Shown here piece by piece: positions 7,705-14,922 of a stretch of DNA of 33,227 bases; position 1 is the stretch's first letter; each line of letters starts with the position of its first letter. This stretch comes from Thiogranum sp. (GTDB lineage Bacteria > Pseudomonadota > Gammaproteobacteria > DSM-19610), in NCBI GenBank assembly GCA_024102665.1, contig JAGFJP010000072.1, forward strand, positions 1 through 33,227. Reading direction: 5' to 3'. The notes beneath the pieces were generated by a model. The model searched no databases. It was not told the origin of the DNA and was given only the letters and a program-made list of their open reading frames with translations. Both the position numbers and the translations under genes were made by a program.

Positions 7705-9471
7705 CTATCCCGCCCATTTCCACACAGCCAGCCGCGTCCAGTCGACAAGCTTGTGCGTCATGATCCAGACGAGTTTCCGGCGTCCCGCGTCGATCCTGGC
7801 TACCCCGCGCATGCCAGGACGAAGCTGTTCCGCGTGTTCGCCGAGACTGCCTTCGACGCGAAACACCGTCTTCCCCTCCCTGGCCGCCGAGACGGGCAGC
7901 ACGCGTTCGACAGTAAATGCATGCTGCTCGTGAGGCAGTCCCGAGAGAACCATGTTTCCCTGTTGCCCCGCCTGCACATGGGCAACATCGCGCTCATCGA
8001 CCTCCAGCATGATCCGGTAGGAATCAAGCGGCGCGACTTCGAACAGCACTTGACCGCGTTCCACCGGGACACCCAGCGACTGACTCAGATCGCCGTTAAC
8101 CACGATCCCGGACAGGGGAGCGGTCAGACGCGTCCTGGCCAGCTTCTCCTCGACCAGCGCCATTTCGGCGTCAGCCTGTTCAAGGCGCGTTTTCAGAATG
8201 CTGATCTCGCTGCGATCGTGGCTGGCCAGCGCACCGCGCTGTGCCTTGAGCAACTGCGCTCTTTCGCTCGACCACTTGGCACGCTCAAGTTGCAGATCCC
8301 GGTCGTCGAGCCGGCACAGCAGCTGACCCTGCTCGACGATGTCCCCTGCGCGCACCGGCGCTTCTGCGACAAATCCCTGGAACGGAGCAACCACTACACG
8401 CTGGACCGTTCCCTCCAGCCTGGCGCTGGCGTCGACCCTGTAGTCACCATCAACAAGCGACGACATCCCCAGTACAATTGCAACAGCAACTGCGCTTGCC
8501 TTCAGCCCCAGGTTGGCCGGCCCGAACAGCTTTGTCAGCTGGCGACGAACGGCACCCCGGAGAATGACCGGCAGGGGACGTTGCGCCTGGCGTTTCGCGT
8601 CCAGGATCGGACCGATAATCGAAGCCAGCATCTCGCACAGGGCGATCGTGTCTTTATCGAAAGGATTTTCCGCTGCTCTCTCGAGCGTGATCGCGCCAAT
8701 GGGTTGCTCATTGTGCGTCAGGGGCACGGTGCATGCTGCCTCGCCTCCGGCGCACGCGGCAAGCGACCTGTGGGCGTGAGTCAGCGTCGCGACGTCGTTT
8801 GCACCGCCGGGAAAATGGATGCTTGCATCCTGGTCGACCGCCTCGTGCATCGCGGCAACAATGCTGCGTACGAACCGGGTCCTCGCATCGGGACTGGCGG
8901 TGCCGGACATGGCCGCAATCCGCAACTGCTGTCCATGCATGAATCCAGCTGTGACGCGCTGGCAGACGAGTCGTTCAGCAAGCACATTTACGACAGCCAT
9001 TGCGGAAGCATCGAATGCGTCATGGCTGACGGCCTGCGCAACGGTTTCCACCACGACAGCGAGACGGCTTTGCGCCGCTGTTGCCTGGTTGCGCAAAAGC
9101 ATCTCGAGCCACGCGGTTCCCCAGGTGAAGACCTGCAGCGCGGCGCGCTGCTGCTGATCAGTTCGCTCCGACATCTCCACTGAAAACGCACCGGCGAGTT
9201 TACCGTCGACAAACACGGGACAGGCAAGGATGTGACAGGTTCGGGATGCTGACGAAGATTGATCGAGGATCCTGCGGTGTTCCTGGATCGCCCGCTGGAC
9301 GGCCACTAACAGAGGACCCTGGACGCGGGTATCCTGAGGCCAGGACGCCACCGGCCGATACTCGCCGGCGCAGGTTGAATTGAGGAGCACAGCAGCACGC
9401 GTGACGCCGGCGACCATTCGGCACTGCAGGTCCAGCCAGGCCTGGACCATTTCCATGTCGTTTTTTTCCAT
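7705..9471 (-). CDS. GAF-GAF-TM-HlyD membrane fusion protein
   Basis: This protein of about 588 aa has an unusual architecture. The N-terminal cytoplasmic part (about residues 15-300) looks like two GAF-type sensor domains, with segments such as ILACPVFVDGKLAGAFSVEM and CTVPLTHNEQPIGAITLERA. One membrane segment follows near 325-345 (SAVAVAIVLGMSSLV). The C-terminal part is a HlyD-type adaptor: lipoyl half EGTVQRVVVAPFQGFVAEAP, a coiled coil with REAQ-rich helices, the second half RLTAPLSGIVVNGDLSQSLG, and a barrel. The ATG at 9471 was chosen; an in-frame GTG at 9519 would add 16 residues, and neither has a strong ribosome site. It is the first gene of the operon that continues into the M50 and SecA-like genes. 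The GAF pair suggests that export is gated by a small ligand or by redox or nitrogen state, but this is inference. Confidence 0.87.
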   Translation of the reverse strand: MEKNDMEMVQAWLDLQCRMVAGVTRAAVLLNSTCAGEYRPVASWPQDTRVQGPLLVAVQRAIQEHRRILDQSSSASRTCHILACPVFVDGKLAGAFSVEMSERTDQQQRAALQVFTWGTAWLEMLLRNQATAAQSRLAVVVETVAQAVSHDAFDASAMAVVNVLAERLVCQRVTAGFMHGQQLRIAAMSGTASPDARTRFVRSIVAAMHEAVDQDASIHFPGGANDVATLTHAHRSLAACAGGEAACTVPLTHNEQPIGAITLERAAENPFDKDTIALCEMLASIIGPILDAKRQAQRPLPVILRGAVRRQLTKLFGPANLGLKASAVAVAIVLGMSSLVDGDYRVDASARLEGTVQRVVVAPFQGFVAEAPVRAGDIVEQGQLLCRLDDRDLQLERAKWSSERAQLLKAQRGALASHDRSEISILKTRLEQADAEMALVEEKLARTRLTAPLSGIVVNGDLSQSLGVPVERGQVLFEVAPLDSYRIMLEVDERDVAHVQAGQQGNMVLSGLPHEQHAFTVERVLPVSAAREGKTVFRVEGSLGEHAEQLRPGMRGVARIDAGRRKLVWIMTHKLVDWTRLAVWKWAG

Positions 9472-9765
9472 GAACCGGAATCTTCCTGATGACCGCACTC
9501 CCGGGACTGTGTCGGTCACGCGCGGTTCATACTTTATATACAGCTAACCCCTGCGCGACAGCGGTAATTCGCAGGGTGGCGGTACGGAGCGTGGAACAGC
9601 GTCAGACAGGACGAGGATGCACCCAGGACAAGGGACTCGGCGCAGGGCTGATTTCCGGATGTAACAAGAGCTTGTCGCGCCCGATATCAGCTGCGGCGGA
9701 ATCACGTCGCGGTCGCACCTGTTGCGCGCAGCCCGCGATACCGGTGCTGCAATTAACCGCCGTCG
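9472..9765. promoter_or_regulatory. Non-coding gap upstream of the export operon
   Basis: This gap of roughly 290 bp separates the nucleotidyltransferase stop from the GAF-HlyD start; both genes are on the minus strand. On the minus strand it holds an AT-rich TATATAAAGT stretch (9531-9540), a possible -10 element for the export operon in an otherwise GC-rich gap. No matching -35 box, clear terminator or conserved RNA was seen. The promoter call is weak. Confidence 0.3.
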
Positions 9766-10908
9766 TTAAAGGCGCTTTATCAACAGGCGTATGGGCCTGA
9801 TAAAAAAGTACAGAAACGACAGTTTCCCGGGCAGCGCCACAAACGCCTGATCGGCCGCATTGGGTTTCACCACCCACCCCAGCCAGTCCCGGGTCCGCCG
9901 CCACCATGAATCGGTGAGAATCAGGTAATAGCGCTGTGCGTCACGAAGATGAAAAGTCCGCATAACCGATCCGTCCGTTGCATCCGGCTCCTGCGGAAAG
10001 AGGTGGGCCTGCAACTCGTCCACAGCCCTGTTGATGCCCGGATTTACGAACAATCGCCCGGGCCCGGCAGACGGCAGCGTGATATCCAGCATGCGGTGAG
10101 CGAACAGCACCGCCGTTGCCAGCATCCGCCGGCAGCCGGTTTCACCGGCACGATCGAACGCTGCCGCCCAGTCATCGTCTGTATAGTCGGCAGTCAGGGA
10201 AGCGATGTCGCTCAGGTGGTGAAGCGATGGTTTCCAGAATTCCTTGACGGCATTGACCGCCGTAACCAGCAAGGTGTCGCGGGGAGAAAACGTCAGCACC
10301 GGGCGGCCCAGAACATTGACCGGCCGCAGGTCGTCCCGAAAACGTTCTGCATCCAGTCGCAACCTTGCAGGTGGAATACCCCAGTGCAGATCGATACTGA
10401 TGCCGCTGGACTCACGCCAAAGCGTGGACTGCATGGCCTCTTCATAGCGCTGTTCCACAGCGTACCCGTCGGTTTCCAGGATGCGTTCGGCCCTGCGGTG
10501 ATCGTCTCGTTTTACCAGCAGATCGATGTCTCCGCAGGCCCGCATCGCCATATCGCCGTAAACGACCATGGCAGAGACTGGACCTTTGAAAGGCACTACA
10601 GCAATACCCTCGGTTGCAAGAAGATCCACAAGGCGCAGGATCTCCAGCGACAGCACAAGATTGTGCCGGGTCGTGTCCCGATGACGCGCCTGCAACGCGG
10701 ACTGAATCGCGCCCGGCAACAGATCTGCAGGCTGATGGTGAAGGTGCATTGCCAGTTTCGGTATGGTTCTGTAATAGTCGGCCAGACGGAACAGCGATTC
10801 CCAGTCCGGCTTTTGCTGTAACAGTTCGGCGATGCGATGCGCGACACTCTCATCTGTTCGCGGTCGCGCGCAAAGCAGCAGAAGTTCCACTTCCGGCAAA
10901 TATTTCAT
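9766..10908 (-). CDS. NTP_transf_5-like nucleotidyltransferase family protein
   Basis: The 380-aa protein resembles the uncharacterised nucleotidyltransferase family (PF14907 type). Key segments are VVPFKGPVSAMVVYGD, then MRACGDIDLLVKRDD, where the D-I-D pair would bind metal and NTP, then a SIDLHWGIPP block and a helical C-terminal half. No signal peptide is present, so it should be cytoplasmic. Members of this family recur beside PqqD-like and HprK-like genes in natural-product and exosortase-linked clusters, and the same partners are found here: PqqD is divergent, 122 bp away. The substrate is unknown; a nucleotidyl group transfer to a small peptide or protein is a reasonable guess. The ATG at 10908 opens the frame but has no obvious Shine-Dalgarno sequence. 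Confidence 0.8.
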   Translation of the reverse strand: MKYLPEVELLLLCARPRTDESVAHRIAELLQQKPDWESLFRLADYYRTIPKLAMHLHHQPADLLPGAIQSALQARHRDTTRHNLVLSLEILRLVDLLATEGIAVVPFKGPVSAMVVYGDMAMRACGDIDLLVKRDDHRRAERILETDGYAVEQRYEEAMQSTLWRESSGISIDLHWGIPPARLRLDAERFRDDLRPVNVLGRPVLTFSPRDTLLVTAVNAVKEFWKPSLHHLSDIASLTADYTDDDWAAAFDRAGETGCRRMLATAVLFAHRMLDITLPSAGPGRLFVNPGINRAVDELQAHLFPQEPDATDGSVMRTFHLRDAQRYYLILTDSWWRRTRDWLGWVVKPNAADQAFVALPGKLSFLYFFIRPIRLLIKRL

Positions 10909-11030
10909 TGTTGTTGCATGGATAACCTCGTATTTGTCCGATTATTTCAGAAGCTCACGCGAACGTATAGGCGGCCGCGCGGCGATTGCGATAACATGGC
11001 GCACAAGAATTTGTCGGACAGGGAGGCGTT

Positions 11031-11291
11031 ATGCCGCCGAAAATAAGACCGGACGTGACCGTTCAACAAGTGGGCGACGAATCGCTGGTTCTCGACCTGG
11101 AATCCGGACAGATACATCAGCTCAACGCAACAGCCGCCTGGATACTGGCGCAATGCGACGGGAGCAATACCATCGAAAACATAAGCCGCGACTTTGCAGA
11201 GTGCTTTTCCGTGGACGCCGGCACGGCCGCCAGTGACGTCGCCACGACCATCGAACAGTTAAGCCGGGTCAAGGTCATCGAGTGCGATTGA
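11031..11291 (+). CDS. Stand-alone PqqD-like peptide-binding protein
   Basis: This is an 86-aa protein with the PqqD (RRE) pattern: IRPDVTVQQVGDESLVLDLE, then GQIHQLNATAAWILAQCDG and NTIENISRDFAECF, ending in a helix that carries VIECD. PqqD-fold proteins are winged-helix carriers that present a precursor peptide to a modifying enzyme. The start at 11031 has a strong GGGAGG ribosome site 4 bp upstream. The gene is divergent from the nucleotidyltransferase and converges with the HprK-like kinase gene (33 bp between stops). No radical-SAM enzyme is nearby, so it is not a PQQ or sactipeptide operon. It more likely serves the kinase and nucleotidyltransferase pair. Confidence 0.85.
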   Translation: MPPKIRPDVTVQQVGDESLVLDLESGQIHQLNATAAWILAQCDGSNTIENISRDFAECFSVDAGTAASDVATTIEQLSRVKVIECD

Positions 11292-11323
11292 ATCCCGCAG
11301 CGCACATGCTGCAAACCTGGCCG

Positions 11324-12187
11324 TTAAACGCCCTTTTGCAGGCTCGATATCATTTCACAGGTCGCGCGCAACTCGCCGGCGTTGAGTGTGTACGCGGGCA
11401 CAGCGCTGGCGATCCTCACCGCCACTTCCAGTCCGTTGCCGGGGTGTGCCAGGGCATTCAGCGTGTTGACGTACAGCCTGGCGCCGGCTTCCGCGGGTGA
11501 CAGCTCCGTCAAAGCAGGCGCTGAGATCTGCGCATCGCGCCGCAGGAATATAAGCATGTGCAGCGGTCGGGGTTCCGTCACAGCTGGCGAAGGCAACGCT
11601 GCAACCGGAATGTGCAGGGTTCTTTCCGTCGACACGGTATTGCCGGGCAGCGAATAAGGTTCCGGAGGCGCCGCTTTAAGACACAGGGCATGCGGGTAAG
11701 GATGGACTTCGACACTGGCCGGATCGATCGGCGCCAGCTCGTCGCTGAGATAGCTGAAACCGTGACGCAGCAAAGCCCACGCCGTGGTGGATTTTCCGGT
11801 GCCTGATTCCGCAACGATCATGACGGCGCGCCCGTCGCGTTCGACGACCGAGGAATGGACAAAATACAAATCTGTCCTCAACTTCTCCAGGTCGATGGTG
11901 ATGAGCTTTTCCAGAAGATAAACCAGCAGGTAGTCGACGGCTTCGCTACTGGTTTCGTTGACGACGGTTTCACCGTTCCGGGTTATGTAAAAACCACCCG
12001 ATGCATGCCTTCGAACGGTGTAGTCGAGATCGGCGTGGTCCGCGGGTTGTGCGAATACGCCGTAGTTGGCAAGTATCAGGTAGCGGAAGCGTTCATCATC
12101 ACATCGAACCCTTACGCAGCGGTCAAATATGCAAAATTCGAGATCGGGGAAATGCAATGCGGCGGGACTTGTTTTTTGTTGTTTCAC
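11324..12187 (-). CDS. HprK-related serine kinase-like P-loop protein
   Basis: This protein of about 287 aa contains a Walker A motif, VAESGTGKSTTAWALL (near residue 128), followed by YLSDELAPID. Both are as in the HPr kinase/phosphorylase fold and its HprK-related relatives found with PqqD-like proteins. True HprK is about 310 aa and has an N-terminal regulatory domain. Here the N-terminal part (LEFCIFDRCVRVRC) is a different small beta domain typical of the HprK-related group. No HPr or PTS gene is nearby. The start is a GTG at 12187 with a poor ribosome site, placed just 3' of the terminator hairpin that ends the Tat-protein gene, so expression probably depends on readthrough of that hairpin. 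The likely role is phosphorylation or similar processing of a partner peptide or protein; the target is unknown. Confidence 0.83.
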   Translation of the reverse strand: MKQQKTSPAALHFPDLEFCIFDRCVRVRCDDERFRYLILANYGVFAQPADHADLDYTVRRHASGGFYITRNGETVVNETSSEAVDYLLVYLLEKLITIDLEKLRTDLYFVHSSVVERDGRAVMIVAESGTGKSTTAWALLRHGFSYLSDELAPIDPASVEVHPYPHALCLKAAPPEPYSLPGNTVSTERTLHIPVAALPSPAVTEPRPLHMLIFLRRDAQISAPALTELSPAEAGARLYVNTLNALAHPGNGLEVAVRIASAVPAYTLNAGELRATCEMISSLQKGV

Positions 12188-12194
12188 CGGGCCG

Positions 12195-12226
12195 AAAAAA
12201 GCCGTGCTGGTTACAGCACGGCTTTT
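12195..12226 (-). terminator. Strong intrinsic terminator between Tat-protein gene and kinase gene
   Basis: A perfect 9-bp GC-rich stem (GCCGTGCTG at 12201-12209, CAGCACGGC at 12214-12222) with a 4-nt loop is flanked by A6 at 12195-12200 and T4 after 12222. On the minus strand this gives a stem followed by TTTTTT, 24 bp past the Tat-protein stop and 8 bp before the kinase GTG. The flanking tracts make it potentially bidirectional, so it could also stop plus-strand transcripts. Confidence 0.88.
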
Positions 12227-12249
12227 CCGCCGTTCACGCGAGGCACAAA

Positions 12250-12537
12250 CTAGAACGGACGACCTCCGTTTTTCGCACCGCTTTTACCGTAAGCTGCGAA
12301 ACTGCCATTGTCATTAAAGTCCTTGTTCGGCTTTTTCGCCAAACCCGGTGGCGGGCCATCGATATACCCGCGCTTTTCCTGACCAATGCCGTTGTTGCCT
12401 TTAAACGAAGGCTTGCAGCACGGTGAGCCACTGGTCGCAAACGCCGGCGCGGCTGCCATCGTAAGGATCACGGGGGCCGTGTACCCTACTTTTTTCAGAA
12501 AGTCTCGGCGAGACTTCTGGTGTTGGTCTTTATTCAT
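12250..12537 (-). CDS. Small twin-arginine secreted Gly/Asn/Pro-rich protein
   Basis: This is a 95-aa protein starting MNKDQHQKSRRDFLKKVGY. The SRRDFLKK motif and the hydrophobic stretch TAPVILTMAAAPAFA form a Tat signal with predicted cleavage after AFA. The mature part is about 61 residues: a SGSPCCKPSF start, then KGNNGIGQEKRG, a DGPPPGLAKK block, and a Gly/Asn/Lys tail. No enzyme domain is visible. The second ATG (12537) was preferred because a GAGG site lies 8 bp upstream; 12540 is nearly as good. It is followed by a strong terminator and then the HprK-like kinase, with PqqD and nucleotidyltransferase beyond. By analogy with clusters that combine those three genes, it could be their substrate. 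This is inference. Tat export implies folding or modification in the cytoplasm first. Confidence 0.82.
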   Translation of the reverse strand: MNKDQHQKSRRDFLKKVGYTAPVILTMAAAPAFATSGSPCCKPSFKGNNGIGQEKRGYIDGPPPGLAKKPNKDFNDNGSFAAYGKSGAKNGGRPF

Positions 12538-12540
12538 CAT

Positions 12541-12861
12541 AGCCACCTCATAGTCACTCTGATTCACATTAATTTTGCGGAGTCCGCGAGGCCGGGCTTT
12601 CAAGGTTCTCTCCGATAATCCTGCTGTCAACAACTGGGATCCAGTAAACTGATCAGAGCCCTGCGCCGGGATCTTTTTCCAGACCTTCCCGGTCACAACT
12701 GCAACACCGATTCTACTCCCATTTTTCTCCCAAACATACAGGGAAAAAACCGGTCTTACACTTTCATATTTAGCACAGTCTCACCGTTTTGGTACCACCG
12801 CCCGATTTTTTTCGCGTCCGCACAAGAGCCCGTTTGCGTATCGTGAAATACTATTTTCCAA
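12541..12861. other. Non-coding gap upstream of the Tat-protein gene
   Basis: This 320-bp gap is flanked by minus-strand genes. On the minus strand it carries a TTGACA near 12630 without a good -10 at the right distance, and an AT-rich TAAATATGAAAG stretch near 12763. The Shine-Dalgarno GAGG for the Tat gene is just inside it. I found no sigma-54 site, repeat or RNA gene that I can defend. It is expected to hold the Tat-gene promoter. Confidence 0.3.
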
Positions 12862-14823
12862 TCATACGGTTACATTTTCCCCGGAACTATTACTGTTCGG
12901 CAAGCTAACGCGGGAACAGGCCTCCGCAACTTCCCCGTAGATGCGAGCCGCATCATCTTCATAGCGCCTTGAAAAATGGAAAGGAATCAGGCGCTCCACG
13001 CGGGCGGCGGTGGCAAGTTCTCCGCAGGCCTGCGCCGTCAGATGCCCGGTCCGGCGAGCCTGCGCGGCATCCTGCCGGGCGAATACCGCCTCGCAGAAGA
13101 ACGTATCCGCGCCCTGCGCCAGAGCGGTCAGGCGGACGCGGTTATCCGGGGTATCAGCGAGATCGGTTGCATAGACCATTTTTTCCCCTGGCGTGATCAG
13201 CAGTAACTGTTCGGCGAGCACACCGGCGGCGGCGCTGTCACCTCCCGGCAGGTCGATCATGCTGTCAGGATCATTCCGCGCAATCGCCGCTTTGAGCGCT
13301 CCCAGCCATGGACCCACCGGCAACCCGGCAGCCTCGAGCTGCTCCTTGCGCACATTCAGGGTGCGCGGCGACTCGACCGCGAAGGCCAGCACCGGAATAC
13401 CGTGATCCAGTGTCGCAGCGCGTACCCGGAAATCCGCGTCATCCAGCAACAGCCCGTCATGCGTCTCCGTGTCGACAAGGCATTCGGGACCCGCGCCGCC
13501 GACCTGGAGGCCGGCGCATATCAGGCGATCGCCGTGAAGCTCGGTCACCGCGAAGCGCGGTCCACCCGTGCCGATGCGGTCCCAGTGAATCGCGTCAATG
13601 AAACTCTGAATGTGCCTTGTCAGTCCGGGCGGACCGTACAACCGGCACACCTCCGCCACGCCGAGGCGGGAGCGCAACAGCCAGAGAAATCCTGCGATAT
13701 GATCGAAGTGCGCATGGCTGATAAATACATCTGTGACCTGGTGCGCGACCCGCGCCGGCAGCCGCCCCGCCTCGCCGAGGTCGAACAGCAGGCTGCGTTT
13801 GCGATGTCGAAGCCGCAGGTGCAACAGGGGGTCTCCGAAAACACCGTTGACCAGTATGGCTGTCGCGGAACCCGTCTGCAGCACCGGCCGCGGTCCACCC
13901 TCGGGGAGCGCCTGGCGCGCCAGCATGTCCGGCGGCGGCGTATACCATGCGGTGCGCGCTGCCTCCGGTTGCGCGGTTTCCAGAATACCTTTTGCGCTCC
14001 GGCGCGCGTCGCGCACCAGCAGTCTGTGCGTTGTGCCGTCGAATTGCGGACAGCGCAACCGCAGCAGGTTGCCTTGCTTGCCGCTAATCTCGGCCATCGC
14101 CAGTGTCCGATGCGCGTCCAGCAATCCGGCCTGGCGACCGATCCATGAATCCTCGGAGTCGATCGGCGGCGGTGTGCCCAGCAAGGCAACGCGATCGAGT
14201 TCCACCAGTCTTTCATCCGCTGTCTGCAGCCAGTTATTCCACAAAAGTGTGCGTGCGCGAGCGCGCGCTTTCCTGCCCGGCTGCCGCGCCTGTTGCGCCG
14301 CCTTGATACGCCAGAGATCGCACGCGGTGGCAACCATTTCATTAGTCAGGGGTACTGCGCCCGGGCCACGCGTAACACACAGGATCACATCGACGCCAGC
14401 CGCGGCCACCAGGCTGGTCAGCAATTCCGCCGCGGCCACCCCTCGCACCACACCAGGACTGTCGATGAACAAAGTACCGCCGGGCACGCCGGCGGCGAGC
14501 CGCCGTACCGCCTCGAGCAACGGCAGGCGAAAGCGCGCCGCGTCCAGGCTGCACAGCGCCTCTATCGTCACCAGGTCCCAGCACGCCGTTCCCCAGCGTC
14601 CGAGACAGACAGCGCCCGGCACACCGAATGCGGGTGAGCCGGGGTCCGCGCCGATGCAGGAACAGGGCGATCCGGCGCGCGCCAGTTCGGCCGCGAGCTG
14701 CGCCGCCAGGGTCGACTTGCCGCTGCCCGGCGCGCCGAAAAGCAGCAGGCGCCGCTCCCTGGCAAGCAGGTTTTCCACCACCCCTGCGAAGGTCTGTTCG
14801 AGGAAACAGGGCGACAAGGTCAT
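12862..14823 (-). CDS. Fusion of Clp1/Grc3-like polynucleotide kinase and RNase Z-like metallo-beta-lactamase
   Basis: This protein of about 653 aa has two parts. The N-terminal half (about residues 20-330) has the Clp1/Grc3 P-loop: LLLFGAPGSGKSTLAAQ, then GADPGSPAFGVPGAVCLG, which matches the DPGQ/SxxxPG-type second motif of 5'-hydroxyl polynucleotide kinases, then FIDSPGVV. The C-terminal half (about 330-650) is RNase Z-like: FISHAHFDHIAGF carries the HxHxDH zinc motif, followed by ATLDHGIPVLAF, VYATDLADTP and IPFHFSRRY. Known relatives phosphorylate RNA 5'-OH ends (Clp1, Grc3) and cut or process 3' ends (RNase Z), so the fusion suggests one RNA end-processing or repair enzyme; the pairing is my inference. 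The start at 14823 was chosen because a start at 14874 would sit immediately after the T-tract of the preceding terminator. No partner gene such as a ligase is adjacent. Confidence 0.85.
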   Translation of the reverse strand: MTLSPCFLEQTFAGVVENLLARERRLLLFGAPGSGKSTLAAQLAAELARAGSPCSCIGADPGSPAFGVPGAVCLGRWGTACWDLVTIEALCSLDAARFRLPLLEAVRRLAAGVPGGTLFIDSPGVVRGVAAAELLTSLVAAAGVDVILCVTRGPGAVPLTNEMVATACDLWRIKAAQQARQPGRKARARARTLLWNNWLQTADERLVELDRVALLGTPPPIDSEDSWIGRQAGLLDAHRTLAMAEISGKQGNLLRLRCPQFDGTTHRLLVRDARRSAKGILETAQPEAARTAWYTPPPDMLARQALPEGGPRPVLQTGSATAILVNGVFGDPLLHLRLRHRKRSLLFDLGEAGRLPARVAHQVTDVFISHAHFDHIAGFLWLLRSRLGVAEVCRLYGPPGLTRHIQSFIDAIHWDRIGTGGPRFAVTELHGDRLICAGLQVGGAGPECLVDTETHDGLLLDDADFRVRAATLDHGIPVLAFAVESPRTLNVRKEQLEAAGLPVGPWLGALKAAIARNDPDSMIDLPGGDSAAAGVLAEQLLLITPGEKMVYATDLADTPDNRVRLTALAQGADTFFCEAVFARQDAAQARRTGHLTAQACGELATAARVERLIPFHFSRRYEDDAARIYGEVAEACSRVSLPNSNSSGENVTV

Positions 14824-14874
14824 ACCCTGAGCATAGCCCTGTCGGTGCAAAGTCCGGCGAGACCAGCTGCGCAT

Positions 14875-14905
14875 AAAAAAAGCCCGCCCCGAAAACAGGA
14901 CGGGC
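14875..14905 (-). terminator. Intrinsic terminator after the substrate-binding lipoprotein gene
   Basis: On the minus strand a GCCCGTCC / GGGCGGGC stem (14898-14905 with 14882-14889) with a TGTTTTCG loop is followed by TTTTTTT (14875-14881). It lies 17 bp past the lipoprotein stop. It also argues against a start at 14874 for the next gene. Confidence 0.85.
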
Positions 14906-14922
14906 CAGCGGAGGAAACCGGA

